Notes: generated by a model not told the origin, from the sequence alone. Counted from the first letter of the stretch, positions 1 through 8,343 are shown. The stretch: 64,000 bases of DNA from Nocardioides malaquae (GCF_015070385.1 NZ_JADCSA010000002.1:124001-188000), one strand, 5' to 3'. A program made the numbers and translations.

Positions 1-138
1 GTTGACTGCCACCTTCGGCACGTCGAAGAGCCGCTGGGCGAGCCGGACGACCTGGTCGAACCGCTCCTCCGGCCCGGTGTCCAGCAAGTGCAGCTCTCGC
101 AACGCCTGCACCCGGGCCTGTTCCTGCGACTCGTCCAC
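1..138 (-). CDS. GAF-domain protein, N-terminal fragment
   Basis: Only the first 46 codons are inside the window; the gene runs off the left edge. It starts at a GTG (136-138) preceded by a strong GAGGAGGGG ribosome site. The peptide holds the pattern LHLLDTGPEERFDQ followed by RLAQRLFDVP. This is the usual opening of a GAF sensor domain in actinobacterial PP2C phosphatases, diguanylate cyclases and GAF/ANTAR proteins. The output domain is not visible, so the function stays open beyond a probable cytosolic sensor. Confidence 0.6.
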   Translation of the reverse strand, partial: MDESQEQARVQALRELHLLDTGPEERFDQVVRLAQRLFDVPKVAVN

Positions 139-223
139 GCACCCCTCCTCACGATGGGTCCGACCCTACCCACTTCGGGGGACGTCCACCCTTGGCTCGC
201 CGGAGCTCGCCACCACGCACACC

Positions 224-934
224 TCAGGTGGCGAGGGCCGCGCGCAAGGCCATCTCCACCATCGCGCCGAAGGTCTGTTCGCGCTCCTGTGACGTGGTCT
301 CCTCGCCGGTGACGATGTGGTCGGAGACGGTGCAGATCGCCAGGGCGCGCCGCTCATGCTGCGCCGCCAAGGTGTAGAGGGCGCTCGCCTCCATCTCGAC
401 GGCCAGCACCCCGTGCTTCACCTGCGCCTCCATCAGCTCGGGCCTGGGGGAGTAGAAGGAGTCGCTGGAGAAGATCAGGCCCACGTGGCTGGTCACGTCC
501 TCCATCGACTCCGCGGCCTCGACCGCGGCGCGCAGCAGGCCGAAGTCGGCGACCGGGGCGTAGTCGTAGCCGCCGAAACGGTGCGTGTTCATCGACGAGT
601 CGGTGCAGGCCCCGGACGCGATGACGACGTCACGGATGGCCACCTTCTCGGTGAGGGCGCCGCACGAACCGACCCTGATGATCGTCGTGACGCCGTACTC
701 CTCGAAGAGCTCGTTGGCATAGATCGCCAGTGAGGGCTGGCCCATGCCCGAGCCCTGCACCGAGACGCGCCTGCCCTGCCACGTGCCGGTGAAGCCGAGC
801 ATGCCGCGGACCTCGGTGTAGCACTCGACGTCGTCGAGGAAGGTCTCCGCGATCCACTTGGCTCGCAAGGGGTCTCCGGGCATGAGGACGACGGGGGCGA
901 CCTGACCGGCAGCAGCGCCGATGTGAATGCTCAT
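224..934 (-). CDS. deoD: purine-nucleoside phosphorylase, DeoD type
   Basis: Encodes 236 residues, close to the 239 of E. coli DeoD. The enzyme splits purine (deoxy)nucleosides with phosphate to base and (deoxy)ribose-1-phosphate in salvage. Visible family landmarks are the N-terminal [13 protein letters not shown] phosphate-site loop, [24 protein letters not shown], the purine-site VEMEASALY and the late SDHIVTGEE. An upstream in-frame extension is possible but unlike the family, so I start at MSIHIGA. There is no Shine-Dalgarno. A TAGGTT hexamer (minus strand, 942-947) lies 7 nt upstream, suggesting a leaderless message. It is divergent from nudC across only 32 bp. Confidence 0.93.
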   Translation of the reverse strand: MSIHIGAAAGQVAPVVLMPGDPLRAKWIAETFLDDVECYTEVRGMLGFTGTWQGRRVSVQGSGMGQPSLAIYANELFEEYGVTTIIRVGSCGALTEKVAIRDVVIASGACTDSSMNTHRFGGYDYAPVADFGLLRAAVEAAESMEDVTSHVGLIFSSDSFYSPRPELMEAQVKHGVLAVEMEASALYTLAAQHERRALAICTVSDHIVTGEETTSQEREQTFGAMVEMALRAALAT

Positions 935-966
935 GCGGAGCAACCTATCCCCGCTAGTCTCGCCCC

Positions 967-1929
967 GTGACGCGACTCGACCCGTCCCTGATGCCGCACG
1001 TGGCGCTGTCCGTACGCGCCCACAACCGCGAGGCCCTGCACCGCACCGACGAGGCGTGGCTGGCCGAGCAGTGGTCGCGCGACGACACGCGTGTCCTCGT
1101 CGTGAGCGGGGGGCGCGTCGCCTTCCGCGACGACGCGGTTCCGTGGCTGACACCGGCCGAGGCGCACGCCCTGGCCCCGGGTGGCGAGCGGATCCTGCTG
1201 GGGCAGCGCGACGGGCGTACGCGGTTCGCCGTGCTCGCCGGACGCGACGAGGTGGTCGGGGGCACCGAGGACTGGGTCGGGCTGCGCGGCCTCTTCCCGA
1301 TGCTCGCCGTCGCTGACGACCGGGCCTCGGAGGAGGCGCCGTGGCTCTTCCACGCCGTCGGGTTGGCGGAGTGGCGTCGCTCGACCCGGTTCTGCCAGCG
1401 CTGCGGGGGCGACCTGTCGCCGCGCGCGGCCGGTCACGAGCTCGTGTGCGACGGGTGCGGCCGCTCGCAGTTCCCGCGCACCGACCCCGCGGTGATCATG
1501 GCGATCACCTCCGGCGAACCGGGCAGCGACGACGAGGCGATCCTGCTGGGCCACCAGTCCTCGTGGCCGGCCTCGCAGTGGTCGACGCTGGCGGGTTTCT
1601 GTGAGCCGGGAGAGACGCTGGAGGACGCCGTGCGCCGCGAGACCTACGAGGAGACCGGCGTACGGGTGGGCGAGGTGTCCTACTTCGGCTCCCAGCCGTG
1701 GCCACTGCCGGCCAGCCTCATGGTCGCCTTCTTCGGGCGGGCGACCACCCGGGAGATCGACGTCGACGGTGCCGAGATCACCGAGGCGCGATGGTTCACC
1801 CGGGCTGAGCTGCGAGCCGGCCTGGAGGACGGCACCCTCACCGTGCCGCGCAGCGTCTCGGTCTCGGCCTCCCTGCTGACGGCCTTCCTCGGGACGGTCC
1901 TGCCGGGCCGGGACTTCTGGCGGAGCTGA
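967..1929 (+). CDS. nudC: NAD(+)/NADH diphosphatase (NudC)
   Basis: Encodes 320 residues. NudC hydrolyses NADH/NAD to NMN(H) and AMP and, in characterised homologues, removes NAD caps from RNA. A four-cysteine zinc ribbon (CQRC about residue 143, CDGC about 161) precedes the Nudix box ([13 protein letters not shown], then RETYEETGV). [11 protein letters not shown] follows the box and is the NudC-specific motif. The GTG start has no ribosome site but a TAGTCT at 955-960, 6 nt upstream, fitting leaderless expression. The order nudC, mycoredoxin, uvrD2, whiB7 matches mycobacteria as I recall it. Confidence 0.93.
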   Translation: MTRLDPSLMPHVALSVRAHNREALHRTDEAWLAEQWSRDDTRVLVVSGGRVAFRDDAVPWLTPAEAHALAPGGERILLGQRDGRTRFAVLAGRDEVVGGTEDWVGLRGLFPMLAVADDRASEEAPWLFHAVGLAEWRRSTRFCQRCGGDLSPRAAGHELVCDGCGRSQFPRTDPAVIMAITSGEPGSDDEAILLGHQSSWPASQWSTLAGFCEPGETLEDAVRRETYEETGVRVGEVSYFGSQPWPLPASLMVAFFGRATTREIDVDGAEITEARWFTRAELRAGLEDGTLTVPRSVSVSASLLTAFLGTVLPGRDFWRS

Positions 1930-1935
1930 GGGGAG

Positions 1936-2190
1936 TCAGCCGAGCTCGGCGAGCTTCGCCTTGACCTGCGCCAAGCTGGGGTTGGTCTGTGCGGAGCCGT
2001 CGGAGTAGACGAGCGTCGGCACGGTCTGGTTGCCGCCGTTGGCCTGCTCGACGAGCAGCGCCGCCTCGGGCACCTGCTCGATGTCGACCATCTCGAAGGG
2101 GATGCCCTCGCGGTCGAGCTGGCTCTTGAGGCGGTGGCAGTAGCCGCACCACGGGGTGCTGTACATCGTGAACTGGGCGGCGACGGTCAC
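1936..2190 (-). CDS. mrx1: mycoredoxin (glutaredoxin-fold, CGYC)
   Basis: Encodes 84 residues with a thioredoxin fold and the active site WCGYC at about residues 14-18. It also has a cis-Pro TVPTL segment and the NGGNQTVPT pattern of mycoredoxin-1. Family members use mycothiol to reduce mixed disulfides on proteins such as peroxiredoxins, in the cytosol. The GTG start is preceded by GGAG. The neighbours nudC and uvrD2 are the same as around the M. tuberculosis mycoredoxin gene, which supports the specific name over a generic glutaredoxin. Confidence 0.88.
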   Translation of the reverse strand: MTVAAQFTMYSTPWCGYCHRLKSQLDREGIPFEMVDIEQVPEAALLVEQANGGNQTVPTLVYSDGSAQTNPSLAQVKAKLAELG

Positions 2191-2328
2191 GCGGACTCCT
2201 CTGTCAGGGGATGAGGAGCGGGTCCCGGGTCCTTCGACCCGCTCGTCTGGTGGGAACAGTACGTCGCCTCCCACCATTCCCCCGGGGCGCTGCCGCCATG
2301 CCGCAGCGCGGGCACGTACCGTACGCCG

Positions 2329-2823
2329 GTGCTCTCCACGATCCTCGTCGAACACCCGTGGCTCACGACCACCACCCTCGTCGCGCTGGTGGTCGTCGGC
2401 CCCCTCCTGGGGGCGTGGCTCGTCGGGCGACAGCGGACCACGGCCGTGCTGCTGGCGCTCGCCCTCCTCGTGGTGGCGGCGCTCACGCTGGTGCCGACGA
2501 GCCGCGACCTGGAACGGGGCTGCTGGGTCGAGTGGACGGTGCCGACGCCGGGCGCCGTGGAGCTGGTCGCCAACGTGATCCTCTTCGTGCCCGTGGTGTT
2601 GCTGCTCGGCGTGCTGCTCCAGCGCCCCCTCCTCGCCCTGCTGACGGCCAGCGCGGGCTCGCTCCTCGTGGAGACCGTCCAGGCGCTCGCGCCTGCCCTG
2701 GGGCGCTCCTGCTCCACCAACGACTGGCTCTCCAACACGATCGGCGCGGCGCTGGGCGCCCTGCTCGCGGTCCTGGCGCTGGTCCTCCACAGGCGTCTGC
2801 GTGGCGTCGGTGCTGCGGTCTAG
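2329..2823 (+). CDS. VanZ-like membrane protein
   Basis: Encodes 164 residues with four to five hydrophobic segments. The VanZ signature is visible: a long hydrophobic stretch ending LLVETVQAL, then STNDWLSNTIGAALG before the last membrane helix. VanZ-family proteins are small integral membrane proteins; some raise teicoplanin resistance but most have no known role. The GTG start has a TACCGT hexamer at 2317-2322, 6 nt upstream, and no ribosome site, so it is probably leaderless. It lies just upstream of uvrD2 on the same strand, 39 bp apart. Confidence 0.8.
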   Translation: MLSTILVEHPWLTTTTLVALVVVGPLLGAWLVGRQRTTAVLLALALLVVAALTLVPTSRDLERGCWVEWTVPTPGAVELVANVILFVPVVLLLGVLLQRPLLALLTASAGSLLVETVQALAPALGRSCSTNDWLSNTIGAALGALLAVLALVLHRRLRGVGAAV

Positions 2824-2862
2824 GCTCGGTGAGACCTGTCGACCCTGAGGAGACGTGACCGC

Positions 2863-4911
2863 GTGACCCCCGAAGCCCTGCTCGACGCGCTCGACCCCGA
2901 ACAGCGTCGGGTGGCCGAGGCGTTGCGGGGGCCCGTGCGGGTGCTCGCGGGGGCGGGCACCGGCAAGACCCGCGCGATCACCCACCGGATCGCCCACGGG
3001 GTGGCGACCGGCGTCTACGCGCCCACCGAGGTGCTGGCCGTCACCTTCACCACACGCGCGGCAGGGGAGATGCGCACCCGCCTGCGCGACCTCGGTGCCC
3101 CCGGTGTCCAGGCGCGTACGTTCCACTCCGCCGCCCTGCGCCAGCTGCGGTTCTTCTGGCCGCGGGTGCACCAACGCGAGCTGCCGGAGCTGACGCAGTC
3201 GAAGATCGGGATGCTCGCCACCGCGGCGCGTCGCCAGCGGCTCGCGCCCAACCAGGCGGTGCTGCGCGACCTGGCCGCGGAGATCGAGTGGGCGAAGGTC
3301 TCCAACGTCTCGGCCGACGGCTACGCCGTGGCGGCCATCCGTCGGGGCCGCGAGGTCAACGACGTCGACCCCACGACCGTCGGGCACGTCTACGAGGCCT
3401 ACGAGGAGGTCAAGCGCGCGGCCGGGCGCATGGACATGGAGGACGTCCTGCTCTGGACCGCCGGCCTGCTCGCCGACGACGAACGGGTCGCTGCGCAGGT
3501 CCGCCGGCAGTACAAGTGGTTCGTCGTCGACGAGTTCCAGGACGTCTCGCCGTTGCAGTCGGCCCTTCTCGACCTCTGGCTCGGTGGGCGCGACGAGATC
3601 TGCGTCGTCGGCGACCCGGCCCAGACGATCTACTCCTTCGCAGGCGCGGACGCGACCTACCTGCGCACCTTCACCGACCGGCATCCCGGCGCCACCTCGG
3701 TCGAGCTGGTGCGCAACTACCGCTCCACCCCCGAGATCGTGCAGGCGGCGAACGCGTCGCTGGCCGGCAGCTCGAGCCAGGGGGTCGAGCTCCGCGCCCA
3801 GCGCCCGTCGGGCCCGGCGATCACCGCCACCGGCCACAGCGACGAGGTGGCCGAGGCGACCGCGGTGGCTCACCAGGTCTCCGCGCTCATCGCCCAGGGG
3901 GTGCCGGCGAGCGAGATCGCGGTGCTGCTGCGCATCAACGCCCAGTCGGAGAACTTCGAGGACGCCTTCGCCGAGCTGGGTGTGCCCTACGTGGTCCGTG
4001 GCGCGGCCCGCTTCTTCGACCGGCCCGAGGTGCGCAAGGCCGTCACGCTGCTGCGCGGGGCTGCCCGGTCCGGCCAGTCGGACGAGACCCCGTTGGAGAC
4101 GGTGCGCGCGACCCTGTCGGGCCTCGGGTGGTCGGCGGCCGCCCCCACGGCCCGTGGCCAGACCCGTGACCAGTGGGAGTCGTGGCAGGCGTTGGTCGAC
4201 CAGGCCGCCGCCTTCCTCAAGGAGGGGGCCGACCTGGGTGCGTTCGTCGACGAGCTCGACCGGCGTGCCTCCGAGCAGCACGCGCCCGTGGCCGAGGGCG
4301 TCACCCTGGCCACCCTGCACACGGCCAAGGGCCTGGAGTGGGACGCGGTCTTCCTGGTCGGACTGGTCGAGGGCACCCTGCCGATCGTCTACGCGAAGAC
4401 GCCGGCGGAGGTGGAGGAGGAACGCCGCCTCTTCTACGTCGGCCTCACCCGTGCCCGCGAGCACCTGGCGCTGAGCTGGGCGTACGCCCGCAACCCCGGC
4501 GGCCGGGGCAGTCGCTCCCGCTCCCGCTTCCTCGACGCCGTGGTGGGCGAGGGCGACGAGGGGGCACCCGAGCGTCAGCGGGCGGGGCGCAGGAAGGGGC
4601 CGGCGAAGGGGCGGCACTGCCGCACCTGCAACCGTCCCCTGAGCACGGCCGCGGAGAAGAAGGTGGGGCGGTGCGCCGAGTGCCCCATCACCTACGACGA
4701 AGAGCTCTTCGAGGAGCTGCGGGAATGGCGTCGGGCGCGCGCCGCCGACGACGAGGTGCCGCCCTACGTCGTCTTCAGCGACACGACCCTTCAGCTGATC
4801 GCCGAGCACAAGCCCCAGGACGAGGCGGGCCTGCTCCGGATCTCCGGTGTGGGCCCCACCAAGGTGGAGCGCTACGGCGACGACCTCCTCGAGAGGTTGA
4901 CCTCGCGCTGA
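2863..4911 (+). CDS. uvrD2: ATP-dependent DNA helicase UvrD2
   Basis: Encodes 682 residues of a superfamily 1A helicase for DNA repair. Motif I is GAGTGKTRAI near residue 30, motif II is VVDEFQDVSPLQ, motif III is GDPAQTIYSFAGA, and LHTAKGLEWD and FYVGLTRA mark the later motifs. After the motor comes a tetracysteine segment (CRTC, later CAEC), followed by an HRDC domain ending RISGVGPTKVERYG. This combination separates UvrD2 from UvrD1. The GTG start has GAGGAG upstream. It sits directly upstream of whiB7, as in mycobacteria. Confidence 0.94.
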   Translation: MTPEALLDALDPEQRRVAEALRGPVRVLAGAGTGKTRAITHRIAHGVATGVYAPTEVLAVTFTTRAAGEMRTRLRDLGAPGVQARTFHSAALRQLRFFWPRVHQRELPELTQSKIGMLATAARRQRLAPNQAVLRDLAAEIEWAKVSNVSADGYAVAAIRRGREVNDVDPTTVGHVYEAYEEVKRAAGRMDMEDVLLWTAGLLADDERVAAQVRRQYKWFVVDEFQDVSPLQSALLDLWLGGRDEICVVGDPAQTIYSFAGADATYLRTFTDRHPGATSVELVRNYRSTPEIVQAANASLAGSSSQGVELRAQRPSGPAITATGHSDEVAEATAVAHQVSALIAQGVPASEIAVLLRINAQSENFEDAFAELGVPYVVRGAARFFDRPEVRKAVTLLRGAARSGQSDETPLETVRATLSGLGWSAAAPTARGQTRDQWESWQALVDQAAAFLKEGADLGAFVDELDRRASEQHAPVAEGVTLATLHTAKGLEWDAVFLVGLVEGTLPIVYAKTPAEVEEERRLFYVGLTRAREHLALSWAYARNPGGRGSRSRSRFLDAVVGEGDEGAPERQRAGRRKGPAKGRHCRTCNRPLSTAAEKKVGRCAECPITYDEELFEELREWRRARAADDEVPPYVVFSDTTLQLIAEHKPQDEAGLLRISGVGPTKVERYGDDLLERLTSR

Positions 4912-5002
4912 CCGGGGGCTGGTGCCGTGGCCGGACGAGGCGGCCGCGCCGGGAAAGACTGGATGTTACGGATCCACGCAAACTTTTCGTGAGATTCCCC
5001 GG

Positions 5003-5040
5003 AAAATGATTTGCCGCCCTTCTGGCGGCGGCGCTAGGTT
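5003..5040 (+). promoter_or_regulatory. whiB7-type promoter with AT-rich activator site
   Basis: A -35 of TTGCCG (5011-5016) is followed by 18 bp and a -10 of TAGGTT (5035-5040). An AT-rich AAAATGAT (5003-5010) abuts the -35 in otherwise very GC-rich DNA. Known WhiB7-sigma-A targets carry an AT-rich block just upstream of the -35, contacted by the AT-hook of WhiB7. The arrangement therefore fits autoregulation. The predicted start near 5047 gives a leader of over 400 nt before whiB7. Confidence 0.7.
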
Positions 5041-5112
5041 CGTCCGCGTACCTGTCACGCGCATCACGGCCCCACGAGGTCGGCGCCCGAGAACGACGAG
5101 GAGGTGGAACCG

Positions 5113-5337
5113 ATGGACAAGAACGTGATCTTCACGGCCCCGCAGCCGTGCCAGCGCGCCCTGCCGTCGGCCCGCGTCCTCACCACGACGTGGCGTCGCG
5201 ATCTTGCTGCCCAGGGAGCGCTCCGTCTGCGTGACGAGCGCATCGTAGCCCTTGCCTGCGCCGCCAAGGCCCCGAAGGCCGCCGAGCTCGCCGCCAACGT
5301 GACGGGACCCGTCGCCTGGAGACCACCGCCCTGTTGA
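5113..5337 (+). CDS. whiB7 upstream ORF (leader peptide)
   Basis: A 74-codon reading frame with a strong GAGGAGG 8 nt before its ATG. It lies wholly in the leader between the promoter and whiB7. It resembles no enzyme; it is rich in Ala, Arg and Pro and ends PPPC. Upstream ORFs before whiB7 are known in mycobacteria and streptomycetes, where ribosome stalling on the leader under antibiotic stress prevents premature termination. Position, ribosome site and the hairpin that starts 19 nt after its stop support this role. Whether the peptide has any function of its own cannot be told. Confidence 0.72.
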   Translation: MDKNVIFTAPQPCQRALPSARVLTTTWRRDLAAQGALRLRDERIVALACAAKAPKAAELAANVTGPVAWRPPPC

Positions 5338-5355
5338 CTCAGGACGGCACCTCCG

Positions 5356-5397
5356 GGCCGCGGACTCCCACCAGGGAATCCGCGGCCTTCTGCATTT
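5356..5397 (+). terminator. whiB7 leader attenuator hairpin
   Basis: GGCCGCGGA (5356-5364) pairs perfectly with TCCGCGGCC (5379-5387). An inner TCCC/GGGA extension and an ACCA loop add about four more pairs. The stem is followed by TTCTGCATTT. It sits between the upstream ORF stop (5337) and the whiB7 start (5474), so it would stop transcription before whiB7 unless prevented. This is the expected architecture of ribosome-mediated attenuation. Confidence 0.78.
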
Positions 5398-5473
5398 CCA
5401 CTGCTCGACGCTTCACCACCACCGAAGCACCCACCGTTTCCCGCACACCAGCAGAAGAGGAGGTGACCGATCC

Positions 5474-5785
5474 GTGACCAGCGCACTCCTGTCGCCACCA
5501 CGACCCAGGACCCCTGTCAGCGCATCGGTCGTCCCGGCGCACGCCGCGACACCCCCGTGCCACACCGCCGACCCCGAGCTCTGGTTCGCCGAGTCCCCGG
5601 AGGACGTCGAGACGGCGAAGGCGCTCTGTCGGGCCTGCCCACTGCGCTCCCGCTGCCTCGAGGAGGCCCTCGGACGCCGCGAGCCCTGGGGGGTCTGGGG
5701 CGGCGAGCTGCTGCTCCAGGGCGTCGTGATCCCCCGCAAGCGACCCCGGGGCCGCCCCCGCAAGGACGCCGGCGTCGCCGCGTGA
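5474..5785 (+). CDS. whiB7: transcriptional regulator WhiB7
   Basis: Encodes 103 residues. It has the four iron-sulfur cysteines of the Wbl family (PPCHTADPELWF, then CRACPLRSRC), the GVWGG turn that contacts sigma-A, and a C-terminal AT-hook RGRPRK. The AT-hook is the hallmark of WhiB7, the activator of intrinsic resistance to ribosome-targeting antibiotics. The GTG start has GAGGAGG 10 nt upstream. The long regulated leader and the position next to uvrD2 both fit WhiB7 rather than another Wbl protein. Confidence 0.95.
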   Translation: MTSALLSPPRPRTPVSASVVPAHAATPPCHTADPELWFAESPEDVETAKALCRACPLRSRCLEEALGRREPWGVWGGELLLQGVVIPRKRPRGRPRKDAGVAA

Positions 5786-5860
5786 CCAACCACCATCCAT
5801 CCACCCGCACCGCGGGACATCCGTCGAGGGACGGACCACACGAACGGACACCGAACAGAC

Positions 5861-6022
5861 ATGATCCTCAGACCTGAAGAACTGATACGCACCCACCAAC
5901 AGCTTCGCCTGGCCGAGGCCGAGCTCGTGCGGCGCGACCGGCGGCTGACCGTCGGACGCGTGGGCAGGGCCGCGGAGCGCGCCGCACTGCGAGCCCGACT
6001 GGCGGTCGCCCGAGCCCTGTGA
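5861..6022 (+). CDS. small basic helical protein of unknown function
   Basis: A 53-codon frame starting at ATG 5861. The product begins MILRPEELIRTHQQL and continues as an Arg/Ala/Leu-rich helix (11 Arg and no Cys). It follows whiB7 on the same strand, about 75 bp downstream, so it may be read from the same message. No family is recognised. Codon usage and position argue for a real gene, but no clear ribosome site is seen, so confidence is moderate. Confidence 0.5.
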   Translation: MILRPEELIRTHQQLRLAEAELVRRDRRLTVGRVGRAAERAALRARLAVARAL

Positions 6023-6075
6023 ACCGGTCGGCGGGAGAGGTGCCGCCCGGTCCCCGGCAGGGCTACGGTGACGAC

Positions 6076-6237
6076 ATGTGGACCTGCGACCGGTGCGGCG
6101 CCACCACCACGTCACCGACCCAGGCGTACGGGTGGACCACCTCCGTCGAACAGGGCCGCCGCCTGCGGTTCTGCGTGCCCTGCTCGCGTGAGCACCTGCG
6201 CGAGATCGAGGGCAAGCTCGACAGCGACCTGTGGTGA
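6076..6237 (+). CDS. small zinc-ribbon-like protein
   Basis: A 53-codon frame beginning MWTCDRCGATTTSP, with a second pair FCVPC near residue 33. The two CxxC knuckles suggest one bound zinc. TACGGT at 6064-6069 sits 6 nt before the ATG and there is no ribosome site, fitting a leaderless message. A longer frame from GTG 6019 is possible but adds a low-complexity start. It is convergent with the cyclodehydratase-like gene. Function unknown. Confidence 0.6.
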   Translation: MWTCDRCGATTTSPTQAYGWTTSVEQGRRLRFCVPCSREHLREIEGKLDSDLW

Positions 6238-6238
6238 C

Positions 6239-7054
6239 TCAGCCCGTCATCGCCCAGCAGCACCCGCAGTGCGGGTGCTGCTGCCACGTCTCGCGCTCGA
6301 CGTCGTGGGCGCCGCGCATCCACACCGACGCCGACCACGTCGAGGGTTGACGCCCTTCCGCCCAGGCGCACAGGTCGCTCACAGCCGCGACCAGCGCGCG
6401 CTCGAGCACCAGCGAGCACAGGTCCTCCGGTAGGGGCGGTGGGGCCTCCGGCGGTCGGGGGAGGGGGCGCACGCCCTGGGCCTGTGCCTCGGCGCACCGC
6501 AGGCAGGCGGTGGCGCCCGGGGCGACGAAGGGCCCCACGCGTACCCGTGTGGGCAGCACACTGGTGTAGAGCGCCGGCCGGTCGTGGGCCAGCAGGTCGT
6601 CGTGGGTCTCCCAGGAGGGCGGGCCGGGGGTGAGGACCCACGTCAGCTCCGCGTCGCTGCCGCTGCGTCGGGCGGCGACGGTGAGGCCCGCCTGCTCCAG
6701 CAGCGTCGTCGCCCTCTTCCGCCAGGCGGCGGGAGCCAGGAGGGCCACCCTCGTGGCGGCGCGTGCGGCCGCCAACAGCTGGTGCTCCTCGACGTCGATG
6801 AGGAGACCGGCCCGGTCCAGGGCGTCGGCGACCGCCCCGTCGGTGCCCGTGGAACCTCGCCGCGGCAGCCCCCGGCGCAGCTGCACCAGGACCTGACGCA
6901 CCGCGGTGGTGTCGGGCAGCACCACCTGGTGGGCGGGGTCGGCGCCGACCAGGAGCAGGCCGCGGTCGTTCGCGTCGACGACGACGCCCCGACGCAGCCG
7001 CACGGTCGAGGAGCGCGCCGACGGGGTGGCGGGGAGGGTGGCTGACTCGCTCAT
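6239..7054 (-). CDS. orphan TOMM cyclodehydratase / leader-binding-like protein
   Basis: Encodes 271 residues. The C-terminal half has a CLRC pair (184, 187) and an ending HPHCGCCWA (Cys 263, 265, 266). This paired-cysteine zinc pattern is found in E1-like partner proteins of azole-forming (TOMM) cyclodehydratases. The N-terminus looks like the winged-helix, peptide-clamp part of such proteins. No YcaO enzyme, dehydrogenase or precursor peptide is visible nearby. I recall a similar orphan near whiB7 in mycobacteria (Rv3196 region). The family call is tentative; a substrate-binding role without cyclisation is an inference. Confidence 0.5.
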   Translation of the reverse strand: MSESATLPATPSARSSTVRLRRGVVVDANDRGLLLVGADPAHQVVLPDTTAVRQVLVQLRRGLPRRGSTGTDGAVADALDRAGLLIDVEEHQLLAAARAATRVALLAPAAWRKRATTLLEQAGLTVAARRSGSDAELTWVLTPGPPSWETHDDLLAHDRPALYTSVLPTRVRVGPFVAPGATACLRCAEAQAQGVRPLPRPPEAPPPLPEDLCSLVLERALVAAVSDLCAWAEGRQPSTWSASVWMRGAHDVERETWQQHPHCGCCWAMTG

Positions 7055-7126
7055 GCGCTCACCTTGGCAGTCGGCCTGCGGGTCGTGTGGCGCTCATCCA
7101 CAGGCCGGGGGAGTGCTGGAGACAGC

Positions 7127-7162
7127 GACACGGCGCCGTCCCCGAAGGGACGGCGCCGTGTC
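7127..7162. terminator. perfect 16-bp hairpin between two minus-strand genes
   Basis: Arms 7127-7142 and 7147-7162 are perfect complements around a CGAA tetraloop. The hairpin lies 22 bp beyond the stop of the DUF5679 gene, which reads leftward. There is no U tract, as is common for actinobacterial terminators. Confidence 0.7.
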
Positions 7163-7184
7163 GAAACCGCTCAGGGGCGTGGTG

Positions 7185-7343
7185 TCACGCCTTGCCGAGG
7201 ATGCGGTTGAGGTTGGTGCCACAGGTCGGGCAGACGGCCTTGGCCATCCGGGTGCCCTTCTCGTTGACCTTGACCTCGCCCGACGCCTCGCGCTTCTCCT
7301 TGCACTTGACGCAGTAGAACTCGCCGCTCCAGGTCTCCGCCAT
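7185..7343 (-). CDS. DUF5679-type small zinc-finger protein
   Basis: Encodes 52 residues with two CxxC pairs: YCVKCK near residue 11 and CPTCG near residue 38. The middle is basic (MAKAV) and the end is LNRILGKA. Small proteins of this DUF5679 pattern are conserved across Actinobacteria and look like single zinc ribbons; their role is unknown. The ATG is preceded by AAGGAGG. The gene is complete and isolated, with its own terminator hairpin. Confidence 0.8.
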   Translation of the reverse strand: MAETWSGEFYCVKCKEKREASGEVKVNEKGTRMAKAVCPTCGTNLNRILGKA

Positions 7344-7507
7344 GACGGCCTCCTTGCTGGTTGTGATTCTCGGTCGTCGCGACGGGGATTCGGGGAAGCC
7401 CGCCGGATCGGGGCCACGGGGCCCCAGACGTTGGAAACCCTACGGCACGCTCACGCTGAGGCAAGCGTGGCGCACCGTCGGCGTGGCGCGTGCGTACGCT
7501 GCTGGCC

Positions 7508-8314
7508 ATGACTGCCGACGACACGACCCTGACCCACCTGCGTCTGGAGCGCCCCGCCGAAGGGGTCGCGGTCCTCACCCTGGACAACCCCGAGCAGCGC
7601 AACGCGATGTCCGACGAGATGACGTCGTCGTGGGTGCGAGCGGTCGACGCCCTGGCCGGTGACTCCACCGTGCGGGCCGTCGTGGTCACCGGGGAGGGGA
7701 GCGCGTTCTCCTCCGGCGGTCAGCTGGACTGGCTGGCCAGCGAGCCCGACGCGAGCGTCGATCGGCTGCGCGGACGGATGATGCCCTTCTACCGGGCGTG
7801 GCTCTCGATCCGTCGACTCGAGGTGCCGACGATCGCGGCCATCAACGGTCCCGCGATCGGTGCCGGCCTCTGCCTGGCGCTGGCCTGTGACCTGCGCGTC
7901 GCCGCCCGCGGCGCGAAGATGGGCGTGCCCTTCCTCAAGCTCGGTCTGCACCCGGGGATGGCTGGCACGTTCCTGCTGCCCGACGCGGTGGGTCCGGCGG
8001 TGGCCCGCGACCTCTTCCTGACCGGTCGGCTCGTCGAGGGCGACGAGGCTCTCCGGCTGGGGCTGGTCTCCCGGGTGCTGGAGTCCGACGGCTTCCGTGA
8101 GCAGGCGGTCGCGGTCGCGGCAGAGGTGGCCGCGACCGCGCCCGTCGCCGCCAAGCTGACCAAGGCCGCGTTGCGCGACGGCGGCCACGGCAGCTTCGAC
8201 CATGCCCTGCAGTGGGAGGCGTTGGCGCAGCCGGTCACGCTGGCCACCGCCGACCTGCAGGAGGGGATCCGTGCCGTGCAGGAGCGTCGCTCGCCCCGCT
8301 TCGAGGGGCGCTGA
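7508..8314 (+). CDS. enoyl-CoA hydratase/isomerase family protein
   Basis: Encodes 268 residues of the crotonase superfamily. The oxyanion-hole segments are visible: AFSSGGQLDWL and INGPAIGAGLCLALACDLRVA. These enzymes hydrate or isomerise enoyl-CoA thioesters in fatty-acid or side-chain degradation. The substrate cannot be read from sequence. ATG 7508 has a TACGCT hexamer (7495-7500) 7 nt upstream and no ribosome site, fitting a leaderless message. The stop codon lies inside a three-fold 14-bp tandem repeat. Confidence 0.85.
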   Translation: MTADDTTLTHLRLERPAEGVAVLTLDNPEQRNAMSDEMTSSWVRAVDALAGDSTVRAVVVTGEGSAFSSGGQLDWLASEPDASVDRLRGRMMPFYRAWLSIRRLEVPTIAAINGPAIGAGLCLALACDLRVAARGAKMGVPFLKLGLHPGMAGTFLLPDAVGPAVARDLFLTGRLVEGDEALRLGLVSRVLESDGFREQAVAVAAEVAATAPVAAKLTKAALRDGGHGSFDHALQWEALAQPVTLATADLQEGIRAVQERRSPRFEGR

Positions 8315-8343
8315 TCGAGGGGCGCTGATCGAGGGGCGCTGAC
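8302..8343. repeat. 14-bp tandem repeat x3 over a stop codon
   Basis: The unit CGAGGGGCGCTGAT occurs twice exactly and a third time with a final C. The first copy contains the stop codon of the upstream hydratase gene, so the last codons and stop have been duplicated downstream. Confidence 0.9.
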
